This document shows positions 44,326-52,750 of a stretch of 55,884 bases of DNA, piece after piece; the stretch's first letter is position 1, and every line of letters begins with the position of its first letter. Origin of the DNA: Bacillota bacterium (GTDB taxonomy: Bacteria; Bacillota; Clostridia; Lachnospirales; Lachnospiraceae). The position numbers and the translations under genes are program-made. Location: positions 1 to 55,884 of the forward strand of contig JAEZOB010000029.1 of assembly GCA_023414355.1 (NCBI GenBank), in the 5' to 3' direction. The notes below the pieces were generated by a model, which was not told the origin of the DNA, did not search any database, and saw nothing but the letters and a program-made list of their open reading frames with translations.

Positions 44326-46443
44326 TTATTTACCCTTTGCTGATAAAACCTTTTCCTGTACATTCTTCGGAACCGGCTCGTAGGAAGCAAAGAACATGGA
44401 GTATGCACCACGGCCCTGAGTCTTGGAACGAAGGGTTGTGGAGTATCCGAACATCTCAGACAAGGGAACAAAGCCTCTGATGAGCTTAGTACCATTGATA
44501 TCCTCTGTACCCTCGATACGACCACGACGGGAGCTGATATCACCGATAACATCGCCCATGTAATCCTCGGGAACAGTAACTTCTACTCTCATGATAGGCT
44601 CAAGCAATACGGAACCACCCTTGTGCATCGCATCCTTGAAGGCCATGGAACCGGCAATCTTGAACGCCATTTCACTGGAGTCAACCTCATGGTAAGAACC
44701 ATCATAACAGGTAGCTTTGATACCAAGTACAGGATAACCGCCGAGTACACCGGCTTTGGAAGCCTCCTGAATACCGGCATCAACTGCAGGGATGTATTCC
44801 TTCGGAATAGCACCGCCGACAATTGCATTAACAAACTCGTAGGTCTTCTCAGCATTTGCATCCATGGGCTCGAAACGAACCTTACAGTGACCATACTGAC
44901 CACGACCACCGGACTGCTTCGCATACTTACTGTCAACTTCAACAGATTTTGTAAAGCCTTCCTTATAAGCAACCTGAGGAGCACCAACATTTGCTTCTAC
45001 CTTAAACTCACGAAGAAGACGATCAACGATAATCTCAAGGTGAAGCTCACCCATTCCGGCGATAATCGTCTGACCTGTTTCTTCATCGGTATAGGTTCTG
45101 AAAGTAGGATCTTCTTCAGCAAGTTTTGCCAAAGCCTCACCCATCTTATCCTGTCCCGCCTTAGTCTTAGGCTCGATAGCGACATTGATAACCGGCTCAG
45201 GGAATTCCATTGATTCAAGGATTACTACGTTCTTCTCATCGCAGATCGTATCGCCTGTTGTAGTTGTCTTCAGACCAACTGCTGCTGCGATATCACCGGA
45301 GTAAACCTTCTCAAGATCTTCTCTTTTATTTGCATGCATCTGAAGGATACGACCAACACGCTCTTTCTTATTCTTCGTAGAGTTTAATACATAGGAACCG
45401 GAATTCAAGGTACCGGAGTATACTCTGAAGAATGCAAGCTTTCCTACGAAAGGATCGGCCATAATCTTAAATGCCAATGCTGCGAACGGCTCCTCATCAG
45501 AAGACTTTCTGGTGATCGGGTTGCCATCCTCATCCACACCCTTGATATCCGGGATATCGGTAGGCGCAGGTAAAAACTCGATAACGGCATCCAGTAATTT
45601 CTGAACACCCTTGTTTCTGTATGCTGTTCCACACAGTACAGGGATAATCTCAGTTGCGATTGTAGCCTTTCTTAATGCAGCCTTTAATTCAGCTGTAGAA
45701 GGCTCCTCGCCCTCTAAGAATTTCTCAATCAGCACATCATCTGTCTCACAGATAGATTCAATTAATGCCTGTCTGTATTCCTCAGCCTGATCCTTCATAT
45801 CAGCAGGGATATCTGTAATCTCGATGTCTTCGCCCTTATCATCTTTGTAATAATAAGCCTTCATCTCGAACAAATCAATGATACCCTTAAAGGTATCTTC
45901 CTTGCCAATCGGTAACTGAAGCGGAACCGCATTCTTACCTAATCTGCTCTTAATCATTCTTACAACATTGAAAAAGTCTGCACCAGAGATGTCCATCTTA
46001 TTAACAAAAGCCATTCTTGGTACATTATATTTATCAGCTTGACGCCAAACGGTCTCAGACTGAGGCTCTACGCCACCCTTAGCACAAAATACACCAACCG
46101 CACTATCCAGTACACGCAGGGAACGCTCAACCTCAACGGTAAAGTCTACGTGTCCGGGAGTATCAATAATATTGATACGATGCTCTAACGCACCAGGGAT
46201 CTTCTTATGCTCAAATTCCTGAGTCCAATGGCATGTGGTAGCCGCTGATGTGATTGTGATACCTCTTTCCTGCTCCTGCTCCATCCAGTCCATGGTTGCA
46301 GTACCTTCATGAGTATCACCGATTTTGTAGTTAACACCGGTATAGTACAATATACGCTCGGTAAGAGTTGTCTTACCTGCATCGATATGTGCCATAATTC
46401 CGATGTTCCTAGTCCTCTCTAACGGATATTCTCTTCCTGCCAA
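44326..46443 (-). CDS. fusA: Elongation factor G
   Basis: GTPase that drives translocation. About 705 residues: G1 AHIDAGKTT near residue 20, EQERGITITSAAT, G3 DTPGHVDF, G4 NKMD, then domains II-V ending in APYSMFFASYEPVPKNVQ type sequence. The usual N-terminus AGREYPLERTRNIG follows a TTG at 46443 with AAGGAGG 8 bases upstream, whereas longer frames lack a site. Third gene of rpsL-rpsG-fusA-tuf. Confidence 0.97.
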   Translation of the reverse strand: MAGREYPLERTRNIGIMAHIDAGKTTLTERILYYTGVNYKIGDTHEGTATMDWMEQEQERGITITSAATTCHWTQEFEHKKIPGALEHRINIIDTPGHVDFTVEVERSLRVLDSAVGVFCAKGGVEPQSETVWRQADKYNVPRMAFVNKMDISGADFFNVVRMIKSRLGKNAVPLQLPIGKEDTFKGIIDLFEMKAYYYKDDKGEDIEITDIPADMKDQAEEYRQALIESICETDDVLIEKFLEGEEPSTAELKAALRKATIATEIIPVLCGTAYRNKGVQKLLDAVIEFLPAPTDIPDIKGVDEDGNPITRKSSDEEPFAALAFKIMADPFVGKLAFFRVYSGTLNSGSYVLNSTKNKKERVGRILQMHANKREDLEKVYSGDIAAAVGLKTTTTGDTICDEKNVVILESMEFPEPVINVAIEPKTKAGQDKMGEALAKLAEEDPTFRTYTDEETGQTIIAGMGELHLEIIVDRLLREFKVEANVGAPQVAYKEGFTKSVEVDSKYAKQSGGRGQYGHCKVRFEPMDANAEKTYEFVNAIVGGAIPKEYIPAVDAGIQEASKAGVLGGYPVLGIKATCYDGSYHEVDSSEMAFKIAGSMAFKDAMHKGGSVLLEPIMRVEVTVPEDYMGDVIGDISSRRGRIEGTEDINGTKLIRGFVPLSEMFGYSTTLRSKTQGRGAYSMFFASYEPVPKNVQEKVLSAKGK

Positions 46444-46552
46444 GGATAATTCCTCCTTAAAATTACACGATAAGCAGATTAGTATCCTAATCTGCGTTCT
46501 CATGATGTGAATACAACTATTTCGTACTTAAATATGCAACGATGTTATTATT

Positions 46553-47023
46553 TTACCATCTGTAATGAGCAAATGCCTTATTAGCCTCAGCCATCTTATG
46601 CATATCTTCTTTTCTTTTTACGGATGCGCCTGTATTGTTTGCAGCGTCCATAATCTCGTTTGCAAGCTTATCCTGCATGGTCTTCTCTCCTCTTTTACGA
46701 GTGAAAGTAGTAATCCAGCGAAGAGCAAGCGCTTGTCTTCTTTCCGGTCTAACCTCGATCGGCACCTGATAGGTAGCACCACCGATACGTCTTGCCTTAA
46801 CCTCGAGTACAGGCATGATGTTATTCATAGCCTCTTCAAATACCTCTACTGCATCCTTGCTTGTCTTTTCAGCAATCTTTTCGAATGCTCCGTAAACGAT
46901 CTTCTGGGCAGTACCCTTCTTACCGTCTAACATAATGTTATTGATGAGCTTTGTTACAACTTTATTGTTGTACAACGGATCAGCCAATACATCTCTTTTT
47001 TGTATATGTCCTTTTCTTGGCAC
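46553..47023 (-). CDS. rpsG: Ribosomal protein S7
   Basis: 156 residues, complete, with the family start PRKGHIQKRDVLADPLYNNK and YQVPIEVRPERRQALALRW. S7 nucleates assembly of the 30S head and often autoregulates its operon. The start is GTG with AAGGAGGG 8 bases upstream. An unusually long gap (345 bases) separates it from rpsL, and a hairpin lies just before its ribosome binding site. Confidence 0.97.
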   Translation of the reverse strand: MPRKGHIQKRDVLADPLYNNKVVTKLINNIMLDGKKGTAQKIVYGAFEKIAEKTSKDAVEVFEEAMNNIMPVLEVKARRIGGATYQVPIEVRPERRQALALRWITTFTRKRGEKTMQDKLANEIMDAANNTGASVKRKEDMHKMAEANKAFAHYRW

Positions 47024-47046
47024 GTTTCTTCCCTCCTTAACGATGC

Positions 47047-47069
47047 TTAACGAAAGATACCTTCGTTAA
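47047..47069 (-). promoter_or_regulatory. Hairpin next to the rpsG ribosome binding site
   Basis: TTAACGAA pairs with TTCGTTAA around a 7-base loop, 7 bases before AAGGAGGG. The downstream copy TCGTTAAGGAGG could instead pair with the same left arm and cover the site. That is a candidate switch for S7 autoregulation, inferred only. The rest of 47070-47368 holds no gene I can support. Confidence 0.45.
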
Positions 47070-47368
47070 TCAAATTAATTCAACGGTACTCACATACAAG
47101 TAATTGCTTCAAATGATGATTTCTAAATCTATTATGTGACATAGAAGCCCATTTTACTATACTTGTGTTGAATGAAAGACTTATGCTTCCACCGTTCGTG
47201 TTCGTGCTCAGTTTAACTTAATTATCTTCCAAAGCGAAATGTCTGCATCTTAAATGCTCGCATCTCATTCAATCTGTAACCCACAGAAAATACAAATCAA
47301 ACGGAAATAAAAAATTAATCCGGCACTTAACTGTTTAGCTTAGTAAACAATCCTTAATTGATTGTCAG

Positions 47369-47791
47369 TTATTTCTTAGCTTCCTTCGGTCTCTTTGCAC
47401 CGTACTTGGAACGTGCCTGTCTTCTCTTGGCAACGCCTGCTGTATCAAGTGTACCTCTGACAATGTGATAACGAGTACCGGGTAAGTCCTTTACTCTACC
47501 ACCTCTGATCAGAACAACGCTGTGCTCCTGAAGGTTGTGACCTTCACCGGGAATATAGCTTGTTACTTCGATTCCGTTGGACAGACGAACTCTGGCAATC
47601 TTACGAAGCGCTGAGTTAGGCTTCTTAGGAGTTGCTGTTCTAACTGCTGTACATACGCCTCTCTTCTGAGGGGAAGATACGTCAGTTGCTCTCTTGTTTA
47701 AGGAGTTAAAACCCTTCTGCAAAGCAGGTGCTGTAGATTTCTTCTCCATTGTCTGTCTGCCTTTTCTTACTAGCTGGTTAAATGTAGGCAT
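47369..47791 (-). CDS. rpsL: Ribosomal protein S12
   Basis: 140 residues of the decoding-centre protein. The start MPTFNQLVRKGR and the PKKPNSALRKIARVRL and PGEGHNLQEHSVVLIRGGRV segments are highly conserved. The streptomycin-related Lys in PKKPNSA is the usual one. The ATG at 47791 has GGAGG 10 bases upstream. First gene of the str operon, with a perfect promoter at 47959-47987. Confidence 0.98.
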   Translation of the reverse strand: MPTFNQLVRKGRQTMEKKSTAPALQKGFNSLNKRATDVSSPQKRGVCTAVRTATPKKPNSALRKIARVRLSNGIEVTSYIPGEGHNLQEHSVVLIRGGRVKDLPGTRYHIVRGTLDTAGVAKRRQARSKYGAKRPKEAKK

Positions 47792-47930
47792 TAATTTTTC
47801 ACCTCCTGAAAATTGTTCGTTACAAGATGAATTGATGATCAATCCGCTTGTTTATAGTTTTGGGCTCTGTGGTTTGTTTCCGCTTTTTCGATACCATATC
47901 AGCATCAACAAAAAGCGCATAAAAAATACA

Positions 47931-47954
47931 TAGCATGCAGAAATCTGCACGCTA
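47931..47954 (-). promoter_or_regulatory. 5'-end hairpin of the str operon leader
   Basis: TAGCGTGCAGA pairs with TCTGCATGCTA (one G-U pair) around TT. It begins almost at the predicted transcription start of the rpsL promoter and is followed by TGTATTTTTTATG. It could protect the 5' end or act as an attenuator. Confidence 0.5.
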
Positions 47955-47958
47955 AATG

Positions 47959-47987
47959 ATTATATATTTTTGTACACCGATTGTCAA
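47959..47987 (-). promoter_or_regulatory. Promoter of the str operon
   Basis: TTGACA (47982-47987), exactly 17 bases, TATAAT (47959-47964), a perfect consensus on the minus strand, about 165 bases upstream of rpsL. Confidence 0.93.
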
Positions 47988-48024
47988 GGACTTTTTTGGT
48001 CAGCACACAACCTCAAATAAGGGG

Positions 48025-49371
48025 CTATTGCTTCTGCCCATAGGTTAAAACCATACCGTATTGGATATCAGTACCGGAATAATCTTCAGGTACACAGGCA
48101 AAAACATAATAATCTCCAGGTGACAAATAGTACACAGTATACAACATAAATCTTCCCTCGTTACGGTGACTGACAGCTATTTTTTTTAACTTAGAATCAT
48201 ATAACTCAAAATAGGTATGCTTAAAGTCCTCCTTTGAAGATAAAAGGATACATCCGTAAAACCATCCTTCTTCGATGATTTTAAATTGATATACATCTCC
48301 TTTTAAAGCTTCGGTAACCATAATTCTACCGCTTACCTTCCTATTAGACGGAATCTCCTGACAGGTAGACGGGTTCTGACTAAGTGCAGGATCTTCATTA
48401 ATGATATTTGTTTCGTCATAAGTATAAAAAAGCTTCCAATATATATCACTATAATCTGCTACTGTTAACGGATACTCCATATCTATCTTTGCTAGTTCAC
48501 GAATATTAATAGAAAAATTCAAATTTTGTCCGTTCTCATAATACATGGTATTAACTCCGACGACCTCCCCGTAGACATTTACCAAAGGTCCTCCGCTATT
48601 CCCCTGCGAAATCGGGGCTGTTATCTGAATGTAATCTACATCACCAATTATCCTCGAAGCAGAAGAAACCATACCATCCGTCATCGTTCCGGTAAGCCCA
48701 AGCGGGCTGCCCAGTGCATATACTGCTTCTCCTACAGAAATATCTTCCGAGCACAGTCTCAGAAATTCGTAATCCTTTGCATTGACCTCAAGTACCGCAA
48801 GATCTATGTTTGCATCGCAGCCCAAGATGCGCGAAACAACAAACTCTTTTTCATCCTGAGTCTTAATCGTAATCTGGTTGGCACCGGCTATCACATGATA
48901 ATTCGTCACCACTTGATTCTTAGCTGAAAAGAATCCTGACCCAATATACGTGCTTCCGGCATTAATAGCAGTGATCTCTACGGTAGAAGTGCTGCATTTT
49001 TTATAAAGCTCTTTCGCTGTCAGTTCCTTCTTTTCTATGAAAACTTTTTGTTTTTTTACTGCAGCCCCTGCCCTTGCGGTAACTGTCACAGTACCTATCT
49101 CCAGGGCTGTTAGCCTTCCATCGGGCGTGATCGAGGCTACACTCTTATTTGATATGCTCCACTTCACCTTTTCCTTTGTTCCCAACACCTTAGCCCGGAA
49201 GTTATATACCTCTCCCACATACATATGATCCGTGAACTCAGTCAATTTTACTGCAGAAGCTTTTGCCTCTGCAATAACCGCTTCTGTATTAGCATCCTGC
49301 ACCCCCAGAGAAACAATTGTTAACAGAATAATAATCAATCCCCTTGTGATTGTTCTAATTAATTTACTCAT
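48025..49371 (-). CDS. Secreted trypsin-like serine protease with an Ig-like domain
   Basis: 448 residues. A signal peptide (about 1-37) is followed by a Big2-type bacterial Ig-like domain (about 42-112, VKWSISNKSVASITPDGRLT) and an S1-type protease domain with His159 (VVTNYHVIAG), Asp190 (ANIDLAVLEV) and Ser259 (SQGNSGGPLVN). No PDZ domain follows, unlike DegP/HtrA. The last 110 residues (from about 340) form a beta-rich domain resembling bacterial pre-peptidase C-terminal domains. Likely acts at the cell surface. GGAGG precedes the ATG. Confidence 0.9.
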   Translation of the reverse strand: MSKLIRTITRGLIIILLTIVSLGVQDANTEAVIAEAKASAVKLTEFTDHMYVGEVYNFRAKVLGTKEKVKWSISNKSVASITPDGRLTALEIGTVTVTARAGAAVKKQKVFIEKKELTAKELYKKCSTSTVEITAINAGSTYIGSGFFSAKNQVVTNYHVIAGANQITIKTQDEKEFVVSRILGCDANIDLAVLEVNAKDYEFLRLCSEDISVGEAVYALGSPLGLTGTMTDGMVSSASRIIGDVDYIQITAPISQGNSGGPLVNVYGEVVGVNTMYYENGQNLNFSINIRELAKIDMEYPLTVADYSDIYWKLFYTYDETNIINEDPALSQNPSTCQEIPSNRKVSGRIMVTEALKGDVYQFKIIEEGWFYGCILLSSKEDFKHTYFELYDSKLKKIAVSHRNEGRFMLYTVYYLSPGDYYVFACVPEDYSGTDIQYGMVLTYGQKQ

Positions 49372-49546
49372 AAATTTCCTCCATTACTTAAAACTACTGC
49401 TAAAGTTAAATGGCTTATTATACTCACGTTTTACTTCTATTATAACGAACCTGTTATTATCTTCAACCGTTTTATTCCAAATATGTATTTTGTTTACTCG
49501 TATGTTCTAAAACCAATCAGAAGGCTCCTTCATGGCTTTCTTATTC

Positions 49547-49575
49547 TTGAATATTCTTCCCTCTTATAGTAAGAT
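49547..49575 (+). promoter_or_regulatory. Promoter of the WYL regulator gene
   Basis: TTGAAT (49547-49552), 17 bases, TAAGAT (49570-49575), about 120 bases before the start at 49698. Confidence 0.6.
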
Positions 49576-49593
49576 ATAGTTGAACCTGCTGCC

Positions 49594-49640
49594 GAGCTTT
49601 AGCAGAACAACATCTCACTCGAGGGTTCTGTTTAAAGCTC
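49594..49640 (+). terminator. Terminator-like leader hairpin before the WYL regulator
   Basis: GAGCTTTAGCAGAAC (49594-49608) pairs with GTTCTGTTTAAAGCTC (49625-49640) with one bulge, followed by TATTTTATTAT. It lies between the promoter and the ribosome binding site, so it could attenuate expression of the regulator. Confidence 0.5.
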
Positions 49641-49697
49641 TATTTTATTATAAGAAGAAACTCGTACTATGGAAAAATAAAGATTAGGAGGTCCCCT

Positions 49698-50678
49698 ATG
49701 AAAGATATGGCACAGACGGAACGGCAGATCTTTATCTTATTATTACTGTCAGAGAATAAACGCGGTTATACCATCAGCGATATCCATTCCTCCCTGGAAA
49801 AATGGGATGTCATAGTTGATAAAAAGACCATCAGCCGGGATATTGACAGCCTGTCTGGCATCTGTTTCATCTCCGAAGAGGAAAGAAACGGGAAGACTTA
49901 CTATACGGCAGATAAATTCCGTCTCAGGGACATCACCTTTACCTCGCCTGAACTAATATCCCTCAGCTTCATGCTGGAGCTTCTGAAACCCTACCAATAT
50001 ATGACCATGGGTAAGACAGCTCAGGAACTGATCCATAAGCTTCTGGACAATACCACTAATCTTAACCGCGAGTTCATAAAGCATTTCAGTGGTATGGTAA
50101 CCATTAATACCAATGATTATATCAGTGATGAGGTAAATCCCGAAATCGAGGAACGCCTTCAGACCGCCATCCGCAACAAGACAAAGGTACGAATTATCTA
50201 TCATAGCTTCGGTGGCGACGAGGATACCATCCGAATCATTCAGCCCTATGAATTGATGATTAATGATGGTGCGCTCTGCGTGGTCGGTTTTTGTGAACTT
50301 CGAAACGATATCCGTGATTTCAGGGTGTCAAGGATCAAAGCAATCATTCCTCTGGAAGAGACCTTTATCATACCCTCGGATTATTTTCTAAAAAAAGCTC
50401 GCAGTAAGTTTATCCATCTCTCCGGAAATGTCGTCGAGCAAATTATACTTGCCTTCGAGGGACCGACAGCAAAATACATACAGGAATACGAAGCTGATCT
50501 GGCCGATGAAATTCTGGATACAGAGACCGGTGTTCATTTCATTCGTGACACTGCTGTTACCGACGAACTGATCCGCTGGATTCTACAGTTCGGCTCGGGT
50601 GTGAAGGTATTAAATCCGCCTCATTTAAAAGAGAAAATTCGTCAGGAATTAACTAAGAACCTGGAACAGTATCAATAG
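49698..50678 (+). CDS. WYL-domain transcriptional regulator
   Basis: 326 residues. An N-terminal winged helix-turn-helix (about 8-65, TERQIFILLLLSENKRGYT, VDKKTISRDIDSL) is followed by a WYL domain (about 150-225, KVRIIYHSFGG and VVGFCELRNDIRDFRVSRI) and a C-terminal extension. The WYL tripeptide itself is changed to ALC, though the fold pattern is kept. Such proteins sense nucleotides or single-stranded nucleic acid in stress and defence control. No defence genes are nearby. AGGAGG precedes the ATG. Confidence 0.9.
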   Translation: MKDMAQTERQIFILLLLSENKRGYTISDIHSSLEKWDVIVDKKTISRDIDSLSGICFISEEERNGKTYYTADKFRLRDITFTSPELISLSFMLELLKPYQYMTMGKTAQELIHKLLDNTTNLNREFIKHFSGMVTINTNDYISDEVNPEIEERLQTAIRNKTKVRIIYHSFGGDEDTIRIIQPYELMINDGALCVVGFCELRNDIRDFRVSRIKAIIPLEETFIIPSDYFLKKARSKFIHLSGNVVEQIILAFEGPTAKYIQEYEADLADEILDTETGVHFIRDTAVTDELIRWILQFGSGVKVLNPPHLKEKIRQELTKNLEQYQ

Positions 50679-50688
50679 AACTGTAATA

Positions 50689-50724
50689 AAATGCCTCTCC
50701 GAAACCCATCGAAGAGGCATTTTT
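50689..50724. terminator. Bidirectional terminator between the WYL and MFS genes
   Basis: AAATGCCTCT pairs with AGAGGCATTT, with inner pairs CGA/TCG, and TTTTT follows on the plus strand. The MFS stop lies 3 bases further, so the hairpin serves both convergent genes. Confidence 0.85.
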
Positions 50725-50726
50725 AA

Positions 50727-51941
50727 CTAATCCAAATCTTTATCTTCTGTTTTCGTGATCTGCTTACTCCTCTTTTTATAAATCAGATATGCTGCTCCGA
50801 TAATCAGTGTCCATACGATAATATACCCACCTGCAAAGGTAATCCCGGTAAATAACTCGGAACGAGAAACTACCAATCCGAAAAGTCCATAACAGATCAT
50901 CCCATAAAGGTTCGTGGAAAGTGCTGTCAGGGAATGTACCGTCGATCTTCCCTCTGTTTCAATCTTCTGCTGCAGATAATCCTCCTGAATCACATCCGCT
51001 GCTGCCATGATAAGATAATACAATCCGTATAGAATCATGAAAATCAATAATCGGAAGATGCCTGCAGTCATCAGTAAAGCAGCTGCCATAAGACATAGAA
51101 CAAGAATCGGAAGCATGCGATCCGAGCTATGAAGCAGCTTCTCCATCCTTCTTCTGATACGGTAGGCAAGAATTCCTCCGAAGGAAATCAATAAAAACCG
51201 AATCGCTGTCCAACCGCCAATCAGAGCAATCGATAACCCAAAATTCTTTGCAATGAGCTGATCATATTCATCAAGCACTCCCGCAGTAGTAAGAACCAAT
51301 AAAGAGATTAATGCGAATAGCAGAATATCCTTTTTCCCTAAAAGAAATCGAACAGACTGTTTTAAGGTATCTTTCTGCACCTCAGTCCCTTTGTACAGGT
51401 TAACCTCCCTCATAGAGGCAGCAATTCCCGCGCTGATGAGTGCAAACAGAATAGAAACAGCTAACGCAATGCTAAAACCGAATTTCATTCCCAAATATCC
51501 ACCCAGCAACGAAGCCAGTATGGTGCTGATTCCGGACAGGAATCTTCCTCTGCCGTAAACCCGGTCAAAGGTATCTTCTCTCAGCTCTGTTTTTAAAGAA
51601 TCATACAGCAATGCTTCTTCTGACCCCGATTGCAGCGATCCTCCGATCCCCCATAATAGGAATCCGGCTGCGTAAAAGCCAAATCCGCTGAACAAAAGCC
51701 AGAATAGGTAACAGCCTGCCTTAAGAAAACCTCCCAAGAATATCAGGTTCTTTCTGCTCCAATGATCAGCGAGAACTCCTGTTGGAATCTCGAGCAGAAC
51801 TGCCGGAACTGACCAAATCGCTAATAACACTGATATTTGGCCCACAGACAGGCCCTTTTGCTCAAACATCAAAAGATACAGCGGATAGATTGGCATGAGT
51901 TCTTTAAAAAAGCTATAAAAATAATATTTCCGTATATTCAT
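50727..51941 (-). CDS. MFS transporter, probable drug or solute exporter
   Basis: 404 residues with about 12 hydrophobic segments. The loop after helix 2 reads LEIPTGVLADHWSRKNLIFLGG, the MFS motif A. The family is near the clostridial efflux permeases whose substrate is unassigned. The ATG at 51941 has GGAGG 5 bases upstream. A leader with a 9-codon ORF and complementary GGAGG and CCTCC elements precedes it (52021-52064), suggesting inducible expression as in antibiotic-resistance genes. Confidence 0.85.
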   Translation of the reverse strand: MNIRKYYFYSFFKELMPIYPLYLLMFEQKGLSVGQISVLLAIWSVPAVLLEIPTGVLADHWSRKNLIFLGGFLKAGCYLFWLLFSGFGFYAAGFLLWGIGGSLQSGSEEALLYDSLKTELREDTFDRVYGRGRFLSGISTILASLLGGYLGMKFGFSIALAVSILFALISAGIAASMREVNLYKGTEVQKDTLKQSVRFLLGKKDILLFALISLLVLTTAGVLDEYDQLIAKNFGLSIALIGGWTAIRFLLISFGGILAYRIRRRMEKLLHSSDRMLPILVLCLMAAALLMTAGIFRLLIFMILYGLYYLIMAAADVIQEDYLQQKIETEGRSTVHSLTALSTNLYGMICYGLFGLVVSRSELFTGITFAGGYIIVWTLIIGAAYLIYKKRSKQITKTEDKDLD

Positions 51942-52020
51942 AGATTCCTCCATTAAATAATGAATAATTAAAAGTCATTCTTAACCATTATTTGTACGGA
52001 GGACCTCTCTCACCCCGGTG

Positions 52021-52050
52021 TTACTGACCGGTATCATAATAAAATCTCAT
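52021..52050 (-). CDS. 9-residue leader peptide ORF of the MFS gene
   Basis: ATG at 52050 begins MRFYYDTGQ and ends with TAA at 52021. GGGGGG (52059-52064) lies 8 bases upstream, a strong ribosome binding site. A TATAAT box at 52077-52082 would start transcription just before it, although the -35 region is weak. Downstream, ACCGG/CCGGGGT pairing overlaps the ORF end, and CCTCC (near 52001-52005) could pair with the MFS ribosome binding site. Short ORFs of this kind control resistance genes by ribosome stalling. This one is inferred. Confidence 0.5.
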   Translation of the reverse strand: MRFYYDTGQ

Positions 52051-52186
52051 TCGATGCACCCCCCTGATATTGAGTAATTATAGCATAGAAAATCAAATTA
52101 TAAAACTATTATATCCAATATTGTCCAAAATTCCCACAATTATATTCCATATTTTCCTGTTTTACTATTATTAGTCAAAATTTTAC

Positions 52187-52215
52187 TTGATTTAGTTATT
52201 ATTTTATAGTAAAAT
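52187..52215 (+). promoter_or_regulatory. Promoter of the 131-residue protein gene
   Basis: TTGATT (52187-52192), 17 bases, TAAAAT (52210-52215), 40 bases before the start. An inverted pair TTTTACTAT/ATAGTAAAA surrounds it. Confidence 0.6.
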
Positions 52216-52255
52216 CTGAATTGTAAGTTTATACATACTCAAGGAGGCACATTTT

Positions 52256-52651
52256 ATGGCAAAGTACCAAGGAAAATTATCTACTTATGAACTAACTGCT
52301 GACACTATTAACAAGGTTTTTCATGCTGAGGCTTCCGGTTTCTTCAGTGTAGAAGACGGTCAATCCTTTCTGAAGGATTATGATCAGGTTACCAAATCAC
52401 TTCCCGCTAATACGTACACATTAATCATTGACGCTCCTGAGCTAAAGCCATCAAGCCCCGAAGTAGCCGCTTTGCTGGGTACGCTGCTGCTAAAGTATAT
52501 GGAAGTTCCTTTCAAAGCCAGATATCTGGTAACAAAAGGTAGCGTTATCACCCTGCAGCAATTCAAAAGAATCGGCAAGGATATCCCTGGTTGGACAGAA
52601 AGCGTACAATATGTAGATAATTATGAGGATGCTTTAAAAGCAAACAAGTAA
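52256..52651 (+). CDS. Unknown 131-residue protein, possibly STAS-like
   Basis: Soluble alpha/beta protein with no cysteine, signal or membrane segment. The order YELTADTINKVFHAEASGFF, then YTLIIDAPEL, then LLLKYMEVPFKARYLVTKGS resembles the SpoIIAA/STAS-like SpoIIAA-related fold, in which a regulated protein-binding domain carries a conserved Asp in the second strand. This is a fold guess. The gene is monocistronic, with an excellent AAGGAGG site, consensus-like promoter and strong terminator, so it is probably well expressed. Confidence 0.75.
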   Translation: MAKYQGKLSTYELTADTINKVFHAEASGFFSVEDGQSFLKDYDQVTKSLPANTYTLIIDAPELKPSSPEVAALLGTLLLKYMEVPFKARYLVTKGSVITLQQFKRIGKDIPGWTESVQYVDNYEDALKANK

Positions 52652-52659
52652 TTTTCAAG

Positions 52660-52736
52660 CCCTATCTTTCAGAAGAAATTGCATTTGGTTTACCCAAACG
52701 CCGTTGCTAAGAGTGCAATTCTTCTGAAAGATGGGG
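52660..52736 (+). terminator. Long hairpin downstream of the 131-residue protein gene
   Basis: CCCTATCTTTCAGAAG (52660-52675), continuing to AATTGCA, pairs with TGCAATTCTTCTGAAAGATG (52714-52733) plus GGG, about 22 base pairs with one bulge and one mismatch. The loop contains TTTGG/CCAAA. The tail TATTTATATA is only moderately T-rich. It also borders the convergent KAS III-like gene. Confidence 0.7.
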
Positions 52737-52750
52737 TATTTATATATCAT

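Noticed and set aside
44623..45213. A 196-codon plus-strand frame opposite fusA
   Set aside because: Antisense shadow of fusA with no family resemblance.
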